DNA of 64,000 nucleotides from Gaiellasilicea sp963761905 (lineage in GTDB: Bacteria > Actinomycetota > Thermoleophilia > Gaiellales > Gaiellaceae), in contig CAVXIQ010000006.1 of the NCBI GenBank assembly GCA_963761905.1, positions 620,001 through 684,000 of the forward strand. The letters are read 5' to 3'. The translations under genes were made by a program, and so were the position numbers. The notes under the pieces are model-generated. The model had not been told where the DNA came from, searched no databases, and worked only from the letters and a program-made list of their open reading frames with translations. Shown one piece after another: positions 56,949-64,000 of the stretch. The number at the start of each line of letters is the position of its first letter. Within the stretch, counting starts at the first letter, position 1.

Positions 56949-58190
56949 CTACATCCGCGCGATCATGGCCTGCCCGAAGGCCGAGGTGGAGACCTCGGTC
57001 GGGTCGTCGAGCAGCCGCGCGAAGTCGTAGGTGACGACCTTGTCGGCGATCGCGGCGCCGAGCGAGGCGATGATCAGGTCAGCCGCCTCGACCCAGCCGA
57101 GGTGGCGCAGCATCATCTCGGCGGAGAGGATCAGCGAGCCGGGGTTGACCTTGTCCTGGCCGGCGTACTTCGGCGCCGTTCCGTGGGTCGCCTCGAACAT
57201 CGCCACCTCGTCGGACATGTTCGCGCCGGGCGCGATCCCGATCCCGCCCACCTGCGCCGCGAGCGCGTCCGAGATGTAGTCGCCGTTCAGGTTCAGCGTC
57301 GCGATCACGTCGTACTCGGCCGGCCGGAGCAGGATCTGCTGGAGGAAGGCGTCGGCGATCGCGTCCTTGATCGTGACCGTCCGGCCCTCGTGCTCGAGCG
57401 AGAGCCAGGGCCCGCCGTCGATCGGCGTCGCGCCGAACTCGCTCGCCGCCAGGGCGTAGCCCCAGTCGCGGAAGCCCCCCTCGGTGAACTTCATGATGTT
57501 GCCCTTGTGCACGAGCGTGACCGAGTCGCGCCCGTTTGCTAGCGCGTACTGGATCGCCTTCCGGACGAGCCGCTCGGTGCCCTCGCGCGAGACCGGCTTG
57601 ACCCCGATCGACGAGCTCTCGGGGAAACGGATCTTGCGCACGCCCATCTCGTCCTGGAGGAAGTCGATCACCTTGCGGGCGCCGTCGGTTCCCGCCTCCC
57701 ACTCGATCCCCGCGTAGATGTCCTCGCTGTTCTCGCGGAAGATCACCATGTCCGTCCTGGACGGGTCTCGGAGCGGGCTGGGCACACCGGGGAAGTGGCG
57801 GACCGGCCGGAGGCAGACGTAGAGGTCGAGCTGCTGGCGGAGCGCGACGTTGAGCGAGCGGATCCCGCCGCCGACCGGCGTCGTCAGCGGCCCCTTGATC
57901 GAGACCGAAAAGTCGCGCGCCGCCTCGAGCGTCTCGTCGGGAAGCCAGACGTCGCTGCCGTAGAGGCGCGTCGCCTTCTCGCCCGCGTACATCTCCATCC
58001 ACTTGATCTCGCGCGCCCCGTCGTAGGCCTTCGCGACGGCAGCATCGACCACGGCCTTCATCACGGGCGTGATGTCGATGCCGATCCCGTCGCCCTCGAT
58101 GAACGGGATGATCGGCTGGTCGGGCGTCGGCTCGCCGGGGCGGACTCGCTCGCCTTCGGCCGGGACTGCGATGTGCGTCTGGGTGCTCAT
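56949..58190 (-). CDS. icd: isocitrate dehydrogenase, NADP-dependent
   Basis: Oxidative decarboxylation of isocitrate to 2-oxoglutarate in the TCA cycle, giving the carbon acceptor for ammonium assimilation. The 413-residue dimer-type enzyme has IPFIEGDGIGIDITPVM, the substrate loop ending in SIKGPLTTPVGGGIRSLNVALRQ, FRENSEDIYAGIEWEAG, VTLVHKGNIMKFTEGGFRDWGY, NLNGDYISDALAAQVGGIGIAPG and FEATHGTAPKYAG. The phosphorylatable Ser of E. coli Icd is conserved in RSLNVAL. ATG 58190 was chosen for the usual N-terminal length. A TAGCCT on the minus strand at 58244-58249 may be the -10 element. Confidence 0.95.
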   Translation of the reverse strand: MSTQTHIAVPAEGERVRPGEPTPDQPIIPFIEGDGIGIDITPVMKAVVDAAVAKAYDGAREIKWMEMYAGEKATRLYGSDVWLPDETLEAARDFSVSIKGPLTTPVGGGIRSLNVALRQQLDLYVCLRPVRHFPGVPSPLRDPSRTDMVIFRENSEDIYAGIEWEAGTDGARKVIDFLQDEMGVRKIRFPESSSIGVKPVSREGTERLVRKAIQYALANGRDSVTLVHKGNIMKFTEGGFRDWGYALAASEFGATPIDGGPWLSLEHEGRTVTIKDAIADAFLQQILLRPAEYDVIATLNLNGDYISDALAAQVGGIGIAPGANMSDEVAMFEATHGTAPKYAGQDKVNPGSLILSAEMMLRHLGWVEAADLIIASLGAAIADKVVTYDFARLLDDPTEVSTSAFGQAMIARM

Positions 58191-58384
58191 TGACCTACCG
58201 TCGGTGGTGGGTGTGCAGGAACCGCTGCTCGACTCGCCCGCGCAGGCTACCCGCGTCGGTTCAGATTCGAGGGCCTTCACCGGCACGACCAGCTGTCCCG
58301 TGGCCGAACGCCGGCCCGGGAGTGTGAGAGCATCGTCCCGCGGAGGGCAGAGCTCGAGAACGCTCCAACCAGCGAAGGGTTGCC
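58191..58384. other. divergent intergenic region between icd and the SnoaL-like gene
   Basis: This 194-base gap has no ORF I can support. The minus strand holds a possible icd -10 (TAGCCT, 58244-58249) about 54 bases from the start. No clear plus-strand promoter or hairpin was found. Confidence 0.5.
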
Positions 58385-58786
58385 ATGATCGCCGACGAGA
58401 AGACCCGACGAGAGATCCAGACGCTGATCGACGAGACGTACGACGCGATGTCGACGCCGGGGTCGAACGTCGCCGAGATCTTCGCTGCAGCCGACATCGC
58501 TATCGCGGGCTCAGGGCAGGGAGAGTTGTGGACCGGCCCGGAGGATGCGGTGGCCGCGGCCACCGTGGTTTCGTCCTGGGGCTTCGGCTGGAGCGCGGAC
58601 ACCGTGACCATTTGGCGACACGGGGACGCCGCCTGGGCGCAGATCCTCGGGTCCGTCTCGGTTGTCCGAGACGGTACGTCGGAGCTCGTCCCCTACTGGA
58701 CTACCGGAGTCTTCTGCCTCGAGGCCGGCCGCTGGCGTTGGGTGTACTGGGGTGGATCCGAACCGCAGGAGTCGGCGAAGGTCTGA
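58385..58786 (+). CDS. SnoaL-like/NTF2-fold protein
   Basis: The 133-residue protein has the pattern of a small NTF2-like cone. It starts with an N-terminal helix (KTRREIQTLIDETYDAMS), then a strand containing ADIAIAGSGQGELWTGPEDAV, then strands SWGFGWSADTVTIWRHGDAAWAQILGSVSV, and a C-terminal YWTTGVFCLEAGRWRWVYW. The alternating Trp residues and final GRWRWVYWGG are typical of the SnoaL_3 group. A catalytic Asp/His pair cannot be assigned. The gene sits alone between icd and the cupin gene, so a role is not suggested by context. Confidence 0.65.
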   Translation: MIADEKTRREIQTLIDETYDAMSTPGSNVAEIFAAADIAIAGSGQGELWTGPEDAVAAATVVSSWGFGWSADTVTIWRHGDAAWAQILGSVSVVRDGTSELVPYWTTGVFCLEAGRWRWVYWGGSEPQESAKV

Positions 58787-58826
58787 CATCGTCGAGCTCG
58801 CAGAGCTCAGCTGCAAACAGGCAGTT

Positions 58827-58863
58827 GCGCGCTGCGGCATTTCGCCTGAACGCCGCAGCGCGC
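58827..58863. terminator. 12-base perfect hairpin between convergent SnoaL-like and cupin genes
   Basis: Arms GCGCGCTGCGGC (58827-58838) and GCCGCAGCGCGC (58852-58863) are exact inverted repeats around a 13-base loop. They lie between the 3' ends of two converging genes. No T-tract follows on either strand, but placement supports a bidirectional terminator. Confidence 0.65.
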
Positions 58864-58872
58864 CCATCCCGA

Positions 58873-59445
58873 CTACGTCCGGTCGGCCCACGGGAGCTCG
58901 TCCCACCGCGCTGGACGCTCGACCTCCCACGGCCCCCACCACCGTTCGGGCTCTGTCGTCTCGACCTCGGATCCCGCGCCGTGGCGGAGCGCGACCTCGG
59001 ATCGCGGGTACACGCGCTCGTGATCGTCGCGCCGGCTTCCCGTGGCGAGGAACACGCACGGCCCCGTTCCCGTATTGACGAACGTGTGCCCGGTCATCGG
59101 CGGACAGTGGACGAAGTCCCAGGTCCGGAGCTGCCGTTCCTGGTCTTCGATGACGAGCAGGCACTCGCCCATCAGGATCAGGAAGTCCTCTTGAACCGAC
59201 TCGGCGTGGTAAAGACCCCCTCGCCCGGGCGGCAGCACTCGGATCGTGAACCCGGCCTCCGGCTTGACGTACTCCGTCAGATCGGGCCGGCCGCGCAACA
59301 CGAAGTCGTCGGACTCGAAGATGCAGACGCCGCCCATCGACTCGTTGTTGACCCAGGCGGCGTCGGCGGTGTTGACGACGAACCATCCCGGGGTGACGGG
59401 CGCCAGTCCGGACGCCACGCGTTCAAGGCGTGCTTCGGTGACCAT
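58873..59445 (-). CDS. cupin domain protein
   Basis: The 190-residue single-domain cupin shows GFTIRVLPPGRGGLYHAESVQEDFLILMGECLLVIE, the first cupin motif with one His and Glu as metal ligands. WDFVHCPPMTGHTFVNTGTGPCVFLATG is the second, with another His. The metal-binding set HxxxxxE...H is not complete in its first position (YHAE instead of HxH), so it could be a sugar- or small-molecule-binding cupin rather than a dioxygenase. ATG 59445 is preceded by GAGGAGGAG. No pathway is suggested by the neighbours. Confidence 0.8.
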   Translation of the reverse strand: MVTEARLERVASGLAPVTPGWFVVNTADAAWVNNESMGGVCIFESDDFVLRGRPDLTEYVKPEAGFTIRVLPPGRGGLYHAESVQEDFLILMGECLLVIEDQERQLRTWDFVHCPPMTGHTFVNTGTGPCVFLATGSRRDDHERVYPRSEVALRHGAGSEVETTEPERWWGPWEVERPARWDELPWADRT

Positions 59446-59633
59446 GTTCTCCTCCTCAGCTTGATCTCGTCGCCGGCCAGCGACGGATGTCGCCGGCGGG
59501 CGGTATTTGGCAGCGCTTGTCAGGCAGCCCACGTCGGCTCGCGCGGAAGCGCGCCGGCGGGGCCATGAGAAACCAGGATCAGCTACGCAGGAGACGGCAC
59601 AGCGGCGAGTCTAGTCCTGCGGGATAGCGCTCG
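59446..59633. other. intergenic region upstream of the cupin gene, nothing recognised
   Basis: This 188-base stretch separates two minus-strand genes. It contains the cupin ribosome-binding site but no ORF, strong hairpin or promoter hexamer that I can support. Confidence 0.5.
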
Positions 59634-60029
59634 CTAGCGGATGACGACGAAGCGGACGGGCACGCCGTCCACGGAGTGCTTCGGCGCAGCGTCGGTCGCG
59701 AGGGACTCGACGAAGCCCTCCTGCTCCTCGGGCCGGATCGCGACCACGATCTCGTCGGCCTCGAAGGTCGCGAGCGCATCGCGGATCGCGAGCGCCACGT
59801 CCGCCTCGCCCGCGCCGGACTCGACGGTCTCGCCGGGGAGCGCGTCGGCGGTTTGCTCCGCGACGGCCTCGGCTCGATCGAACGCCTGCTGGTCGTTCGC
59901 GAGCCAGTCGAGGAAGCCCTGACGCACCGCCGGTACGACGACCTTGACCGTGTCGGCGTCGCCGATCTCCGCACGGATCGCATCGTCCGCCTGCTCGACG
60001 GTGCTGACGACGAGGACATTTCTGGCCAC
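59634..60029 (-). CDS. small universal-stress-like domain protein
   Basis: The 131-residue protein has an alternating beta/alpha pattern: NVLVVSTVEQADDAIRAEIG, VKVVVPAVRQGFLDWLANDQ, ADVALAIRDALATFEADEIVVAIRPEEQEGFVES and VPVRFVVIR. This is the layout of the UspA-like Rossmann domain found in many short actinobacterial proteins. No nucleotide-binding GxxG loop is obvious, so it may be a degenerate member. The start ATG at 60029 lacks a clear ribosome-binding site. It is divergent from the gene at 60072. Confidence 0.6.
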   Translation of the reverse strand: MARNVLVVSTVEQADDAIRAEIGDADTVKVVVPAVRQGFLDWLANDQQAFDRAEAVAEQTADALPGETVESGAGEADVALAIRDALATFEADEIVVAIRPEEQEGFVESLATDAAPKHSVDGVPVRFVVIR

Positions 60030-60058
60030 GAGGGAAAGCTACTGGCTCTGCCCTCGGC

Positions 60059-60064
60059 TAGGGT
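60059..60064 (+). promoter_or_regulatory. -10 element of a probable leaderless promoter at 60 kb
   Basis: TAGGGT ends 7 bases before ATG 60072, with no Shine-Dalgarno motif between. The same hexamer precedes the ABC ATPase gene at 43350. Confidence 0.45.
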
Positions 60065-60071
60065 CGGTTCG

Positions 60072-60413
60072 ATGACAGGCGACCGTCACGCCTACGTGCA
60101 GGAAGCGGAACTGCGGCTGGACGCCGGCGCCGATCCCGCTGCGGTCGGCGCGGCCGTCACCACCGTCCTCTGCGGCCACTGGGAGCACGACGGCCCCTGC
60201 CGCTGGCCGCACAACAACGAAATCGACTCCGCCGCGGCGGTCGCGAGGTTCCGAACGCTCTTCGTCGCGCCGGCGGCCGACGAGGCCGAGGTGCGCGCCA
60301 AGATCGGGCGCGCGCTCCAGGACGCGCCGGGCTGCGCCGTGCTCCGCACCGGGGAGCGGCCCGTCTCAGACGCCGAGCGCCCGCTCGCCGAGCGGCTCGC
60401 CGCGACGGACTAG
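60072..60413 (+). CDS. hypothetical protein with histidine/cysteine-rich segment
   Basis: The 113-residue protein is of unknown family. Its central part, VLCGHWEHDGPCRWPHNNEID, contains two Cys and three His within 16 residues and could bind a metal such as zinc. The rest is helical (AAVGAAVTTVL, EAEVRAKIGRALQDA) with a late CAVLRTGERPVSDAERPLAERL. Similar short Cys/His stretches occur in small actinobacterial proteins of no known role. It ends 26 bases before the SDR gene; a TACCCT hexamer just before the SDR start suggests separate transcription. Confidence 0.5.
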   Translation: MTGDRHAYVQEAELRLDAGADPAAVGAAVTTVLCGHWEHDGPCRWPHNNEIDSAAAVARFRTLFVAPAADEAEVRAKIGRALQDAPGCAVLRTGERPVSDAERPLAERLAATD

Positions 60414-60427
60414 CGCCGGCGGCGCGG

Positions 60428-60433
60428 TACCCT
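60428..60433 (+). promoter_or_regulatory. -10 element of a probable leaderless promoter for the SDR gene
   Basis: TACCCT lies 6 bases before ATG 60440. No ribosome-binding site is seen in the 6 bases, which again fits the leaderless pattern found at other starts in the window. Confidence 0.5.
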
Positions 60434-60439
60434 CGACGG

Positions 60440-61979
60440 ATGTCGCGCGAGGAAGGGTCGAGCGAGGAGAAGCTGGCCGCGACCGCCGAGCGGCTGAACG
60501 CCGTCACCGAGACGCTCGAGGAGATCGTCCGCGACCGCAGCCTCCTGCGCGCGCTCTCGCTCGAGGAGCGAACGCGCCTCCTCACCGCCGCCGCCGACGT
60601 CCACAACCCGGACGTCGTCGCGCGCCGGCGACTGAACAAGGTCGTCCGCCGCGAGAAGAAGAACGCCAAGACGCGCGTCGACGAGTCGACGCTCGCCGAG
60701 ACCGGGATCCGCGTCCTCCGCGCGCAACCAGTCTTCATGACGCCGAACGTCTTCCCGCCGAACCGCATTCGAGCAGGCGGAGATCGAGAACGACGCCGAC
60801 TTCCGCGAGCTGCTCGAGCCCCAGCATTGCTACGTCTGCAAGGAGGACTACTCCGAGCTTCATCCCTTCTACGACCAGCTCTGCCCGGCCTGCGGGGACT
60901 TCAACTTCGCCAAGCGCTCCGAGACCGCGGATCTGTCCGGCCGCGTCGCACTGCTCACCGGCGGCCGCGTCAAGATCGGCTTTCAGGCCGGGATCAAGCT
61001 GCTTCGCGCCGGCGCGCAGTTGATCGTGACGACGCGCTTCCCCCGCGACGCGGCCGCCCGCTACGCCGCGGAGCCGGGCTTCGACGAGTGGGGCGAGCGA
61101 CTCGAGATCTTCGGCCTCGATCTCCGCCACACGCCGAGCGTCGAGGGCTTCTGCCGCCATCTCGGCGCGACCCGCGAGCGCCTCGACTTCATCGTCAACA
61201 ACGCCTGCCAGACCGTGCGCCGGCCCGCCGACTTCTACCGGCACATGCTCGAGGCGGAGACGGCTTCGGAGCGCACCCTTGCCGCTCCTGCGCGGAGCCT
61301 GCTCGGCGAGTACGAGGGCCTGCGACGCTCGGACCTCCTGCCTGCGGGTCAGGTGCAGGAGCCGCTCGTCGGGATCGCGCGAGCCGCCGAGCTCTCACAG
61401 CTCCCGCTTCTCCCGGAGGATCTGACGGGCCAGGACGATCTCTTTCCCGAGGGCCGGCTCGACCAGGACCGCCAGCAGATCGACCTCCGCGAGCGCAACT
61501 CGTGGCGGCTCCTCCTCGACGAGGTCTCGTCAGTCGAGCTGCTCGAGACCCAGCTCGTCAACGCGGTCGCGCCGTTCGTCCTCAACGCCCGCCTGAAGCC
61601 GCTCATGCTGCGGACGCCGAACCGCGACAAGCACATCGTCAACGTCTCGGCCGTCGAGGGCCAGTTCTACCGGCGCTTCAAGACCACGCGGCATCCGCAC
61701 ACGAACATGGCGAAGGCGGCGCTGAACATGATGACGCGCACCTCAGCGGCCGACTACCACGCCGACGGGATTCACATGAACAGCGTCGACACGGGCTGGG
61801 TGAGCGACGAGGATCCGGCTCACATCGCCGAGCAGAAGGCGGTCGAGCATCGCTTCCGGCCGCCGCTCGACATCGTGGACGGCGCCGCCCGCATCGTCGA
61901 CCCGATCATCGCGGGCGCCACCACGGGAGAGCACGTCTGGGGCCGGTTCCTGAAGGACTACCGGCCCACGGACTGGTAG
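60440..61979 (+). CDS. SDR-type oxidoreductase with N-terminal zinc-ribbon-like domain, frame broken
   Basis: The N-terminal 110 residues are helical and charged (MSREEGSSEEKLAATAERL). A zinc-ribbon-like segment has CYVCKEDYSEL and CPACGDFNFAKRS. From about residue 170 a short-chain dehydrogenase domain starts at ALLTGGRVKIGFQAGIKLL (TGxxxxIG), with FIVNNACQ in the place of NNAG, NVSAVEG for the catalytic Ser, and NMAKAALNMMTRT carrying the active-site Lys. The usual Tyr four residues before that Lys is Thr. One inserted base near 60766-60768 separates the halves; restored length is about 512 residues. I know of no function for this subfamily. Confidence 0.8.
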
Positions 61980-61997
61980 GCCTCACGGACTCGTAGC

Positions 61998-62192
61998 TCA
62001 GCCGACCCGTTCTTCCGAGAGCCTCTGCACCTCGAGCGCGATCTCCCGGATCGCCTTCTCGAGCCCTTCGTTGCGCGCGGCCAGCTCCGCGATCAGGGTC
62101 CGAGAACCCGTCGTCGAGCGCAGCTCTTCGCCCTTGTGCGAGCTGATCAGCTCGTCGACGCGCGCGTACAGGGTCTCGTCCAGCATTTCCAC
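61998..62192 (-). CDS. 64-residue predicted coiled-coil protein
   Basis: The small protein begins at GTG 62192 (MEMLDETLYARVDELISSHK) and then forms one charged helix (RTLIAELAARNEGLEKAIREIALEVQRLSEERVG) with heptad spacing. A strong GAGGAGGT site 8 bases before the GTG decides the start over the ATG at 62186, which is further away. A TATACT on the minus strand (62222-62227) is a near-consensus -10 element. These signals make it one of the better-supported tiny genes. Its partner is unknown; it is convergent with the SDR gene and divergent from the glycosyltransferase. Confidence 0.7.
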   Translation of the reverse strand: MEMLDETLYARVDELISSHKGEELRSTTGSRTLIAELAARNEGLEKAIREIALEVQRLSEERVG

Positions 62193-62264
62193 GGCGGCTT
62201 ACCTCCTCTGGGGCAGCACCGAGTATAGAGCCCTTGTCGCGAGCCGGCCGGCGCCGTTCCGGGC

Positions 62265-64000
62265 ATGATGCGCGCGATGCGGATCGCGATCCTCTCGACC
62301 TATCCGCCACGCGCCTGCGGGATCGGCACGTTCGCGTTCGACGTGCGGACGGCCCTCCTCGACGTCGCCGAGCGTGGACGACGTCGATCCGCTCGCGGTC
62401 GTCGACGAGCCGCGGGCTCCGCAGCGGCCCGAGATCCTTCGCGCCGTTTCGCAAGGCACGCGCGGCGACTACGTTCGCGCCGCCCGGATGCTCAGCCGCA
62501 CCGACGTCGACGTCGTCCTGCTCCAGCACGAGTACGGGATCTTCGGCGGTCGCGACGGCGAGTACGTGCTCTCGTTCGCGCGCGAGCTGGCTCAGCCGCT
62601 CGTCGTGACCCTGCACACGGTCCTGTCGGAGCCGACCGCGCACCAGCTCGAGGTGCTGACCGCGCTCTGCGACGAGGCCGAGCGCGTGATCGTGCTCACG
62701 GAGACGGCGCGGAGGCTCCTCACCGGGCTCGGCGCCTGCGACGACGAGAAGATCCGGGTCGTCCCGCACGGCGCGCCGGTCGAGCTCGGAGCGCGGCGAG
62801 CCGAGCAGGAGGCCGGTCGGCGGCCTCAGTACGTCGCTCCCGTTCGCGGCGGTTACGAGCACATCAAGTCGCGCTTCCTGCTCTCCACCTTCGGCCTGAT
62901 CTCGCCGGGTAAGGGCCTCGAGACGATGATCGACGCTCTGCCCGAGCTCGTCGAGCGGCATCCCGAAGTGCTCTATCTGATCGCCGGCCGCACGCATCCG
63001 CAGGTTGCCCGGCGCGCGGGCGAGGAGTACCGCCTGAAGCTCGAGCGGCGAGTCGTCGATCTGGGGATGAACGACCACGTCGAGTTCGACGACCGCTTCC
63101 TCTCGATCGACGAGCTCGCCGACCTCCTCGCCGCGACAGATGTCTTCGTGACGCCCTACCTCGGCCGCGAGCAGATCGCCTCCGGTGCGCTCACGTTCGC
63201 GATCGCCGCCGGGTGCGCGACGGTTTCGACGCCGTACTGGTACGCCACGGACATGCTCGCGTCGGGCGCCGGCACGCTCGTGCCGTTCGGTGACGCGGCG
63301 GCTCTCACCGAGGCGGTCTGCCACTACCGCGAGTCACCGGAGGCGCTCACCGCGGCGCGCAAGGAGGCGCGTCGGCTGGGCGGCGAGCTGGCCTGGCCGT
63401 CCGTCGCCGAGGCGACGGCCGCCGTCCTGCTCGAGGCGACGGAGGCCGCTCCCCGGCGGACCTCGATTCCCGACGTCGAGCTCGAGCTCGCGGAGACGCG
63501 CACCGATCACCTGCTGACGCTCGTCGACGACTGCGGGATCGTCCAGCACGCCCACGGCGCGATTCCGAATCGCGGAACCGGCTACTGCGTCGACGACGTC
63601 GCCCGGCTGCTCGTCGTCGCGCTCGAGCTGGAGCAGCGGACCGGCGACCGCGCCTGGATGCCCATCGTCTATCGCTCGCTCGCGTTCCTCTGCGACGCCG
63701 CCGACAGGCGCGGGTACGGCCGGAATGCGCAACTTCATGGGATACGACCGGCAGTGGCTCGACGAGCCGCACGTCGGCGACCACGTCGGCCGCGCCGTCT
63801 GGGCGCTCGGGGACATCCTCTCGACCGCGTGGGTGCCTGCGGCGGTCGAGCCCTCGCGGCGCCTGCTCGCTGCGCTCGTCGGCTCGCTCGATACCGAGCT
63901 CTCCGTGCGGACGGCCGCCTACGCGATCCTCGGCCTCGCCCGACTCGACAAGGATCGGCTCGATCCGGCAGCCGCGTCGCTGCTCGATCGCTGCGTCACG
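62265..64000 (+). CDS. glycosyltransferase family 4 with C-terminal helical domain, partial, two frame breaks
   Basis: The protein runs off the right edge. Residues 1-390 are a GT-B glycosyltransferase: IAILSTYPPRACGIGTFAFDVR, VVLLQHEYGIFGGRDGEYVLSF, VTLHTVLSEPT, ESP-loop-like FGLISPGKGLETMIDALPE, and the donor-site EQIASGALTFAIAAGCATVSTPYWYA. The C-terminal part (DHLLTLVDDCGIVQHAHGAIPNRGTGYCVDDVARLLVV) looks like an alpha/alpha-toroid glycosidase-like domain. Two single-base insertions break the frame, near 62370 and near 63723; the sequence runs cleanly between and after. Starts at 62265 or 62277 are both possible. It probably builds a surface or storage polysaccharide. Confidence 0.8.

Noticed and set aside
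61990..62010. Possible tRNA-like start (GTAGCTCAGCCG) near 61.99 kb
   Set aside because: No acceptor or anticodon arms can be built around it. It lies at the 3' ends of two converging genes.

Overview
The window is GC-rich bacterial chromosome with closely packed genes, many joined by ATGA or GTGA stop/start overlaps. The gene content points to an actinobacterium: a PdtaS/PdtaR-type GAF histidine kinase with an ANTAR regulator, a G6PD assembly protein OpcA, the GlgE/TreS/maltokinase trehalose-glucan pathway, a caa3-type oxidase and an M24 peptidase. A member of Thermoleophilia (Gaiellales-like) is my best guess. That placement is inference, because there is no rRNA or other decisive marker here. 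I see no tRNA, CRISPR array, insertion sequence, phage gene or replication origin.

Layout. 1-3.7 kb: DUF4446, HNH nuclease, DUF2199, thiosulfate sulfurtransferase, SIMPL protein and ZIP metal transporter. 3.8-11.3 kb: nitrogen genes (amt with an atypical PII protein; glnA further on), with an ABC exporter, a double GNAT protein and an MFS transporter between them. 11.5-18.5 kb: PRC-barrel protein, GAF kinase plus ANTAR regulator, aminopeptidase, ECF sigma factor with a DUF4349 membrane protein, and an ABC-F ATPase. 18.5-27.9 kb: a nearly complete pentose-phosphate island (gluconate-type kinase, transketolase, rpiB, tal, pgi, gnd, zwf, opcA). 28.6-34.4 kb: inositol-phosphatase family protein, amidase and cytochrome oxidase genes (ctaC, ctaD, ctaB and a 45-residue membrane peptide). 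34.6-51.5 kb: an alpha-glucan/trehalose cluster (malQ, glgE, treS, maltokinase, glgB, treZ, treX, treY) interrupted by a phosphatase and a drug-type ABC exporter. 51.6-56.9 kb: signalling (a GAF-GGDEF-GAF-GAF-HD-GYP protein, a receiver, a CHASE3 kinase) and a secreted beta-barrel-like protein. 56.9-64 kb: icd, small enzymes, an unusual zinc-ribbon SDR, and a glycosyltransferase running off the end.

Functionally, the window links central carbon flow (pentose phosphate pathway, icd), storage and osmoprotectant carbohydrate (glycogen, maltose-1-phosphate, trehalose), ammonium uptake and assimilation, and aerobic respiration. Three routes touching trehalose lie together: TreYZ, TreS, and the TreS-maltokinase-GlgE-GlgB loop.

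Two features run across the whole window. First, at least 14 sites in otherwise intact conserved genes need removal of exactly one base to restore the frame. All are insertions, mostly doubled bases in short G/C runs, which suggests systematic sequence error rather than gene decay. Affected genes are annotated as single CDS with the break located. Second, many first genes of transcription units have a TANNNT hexamer 6-8 bases before the start codon and no ribosome-binding site, the signature of leaderless mRNAs.
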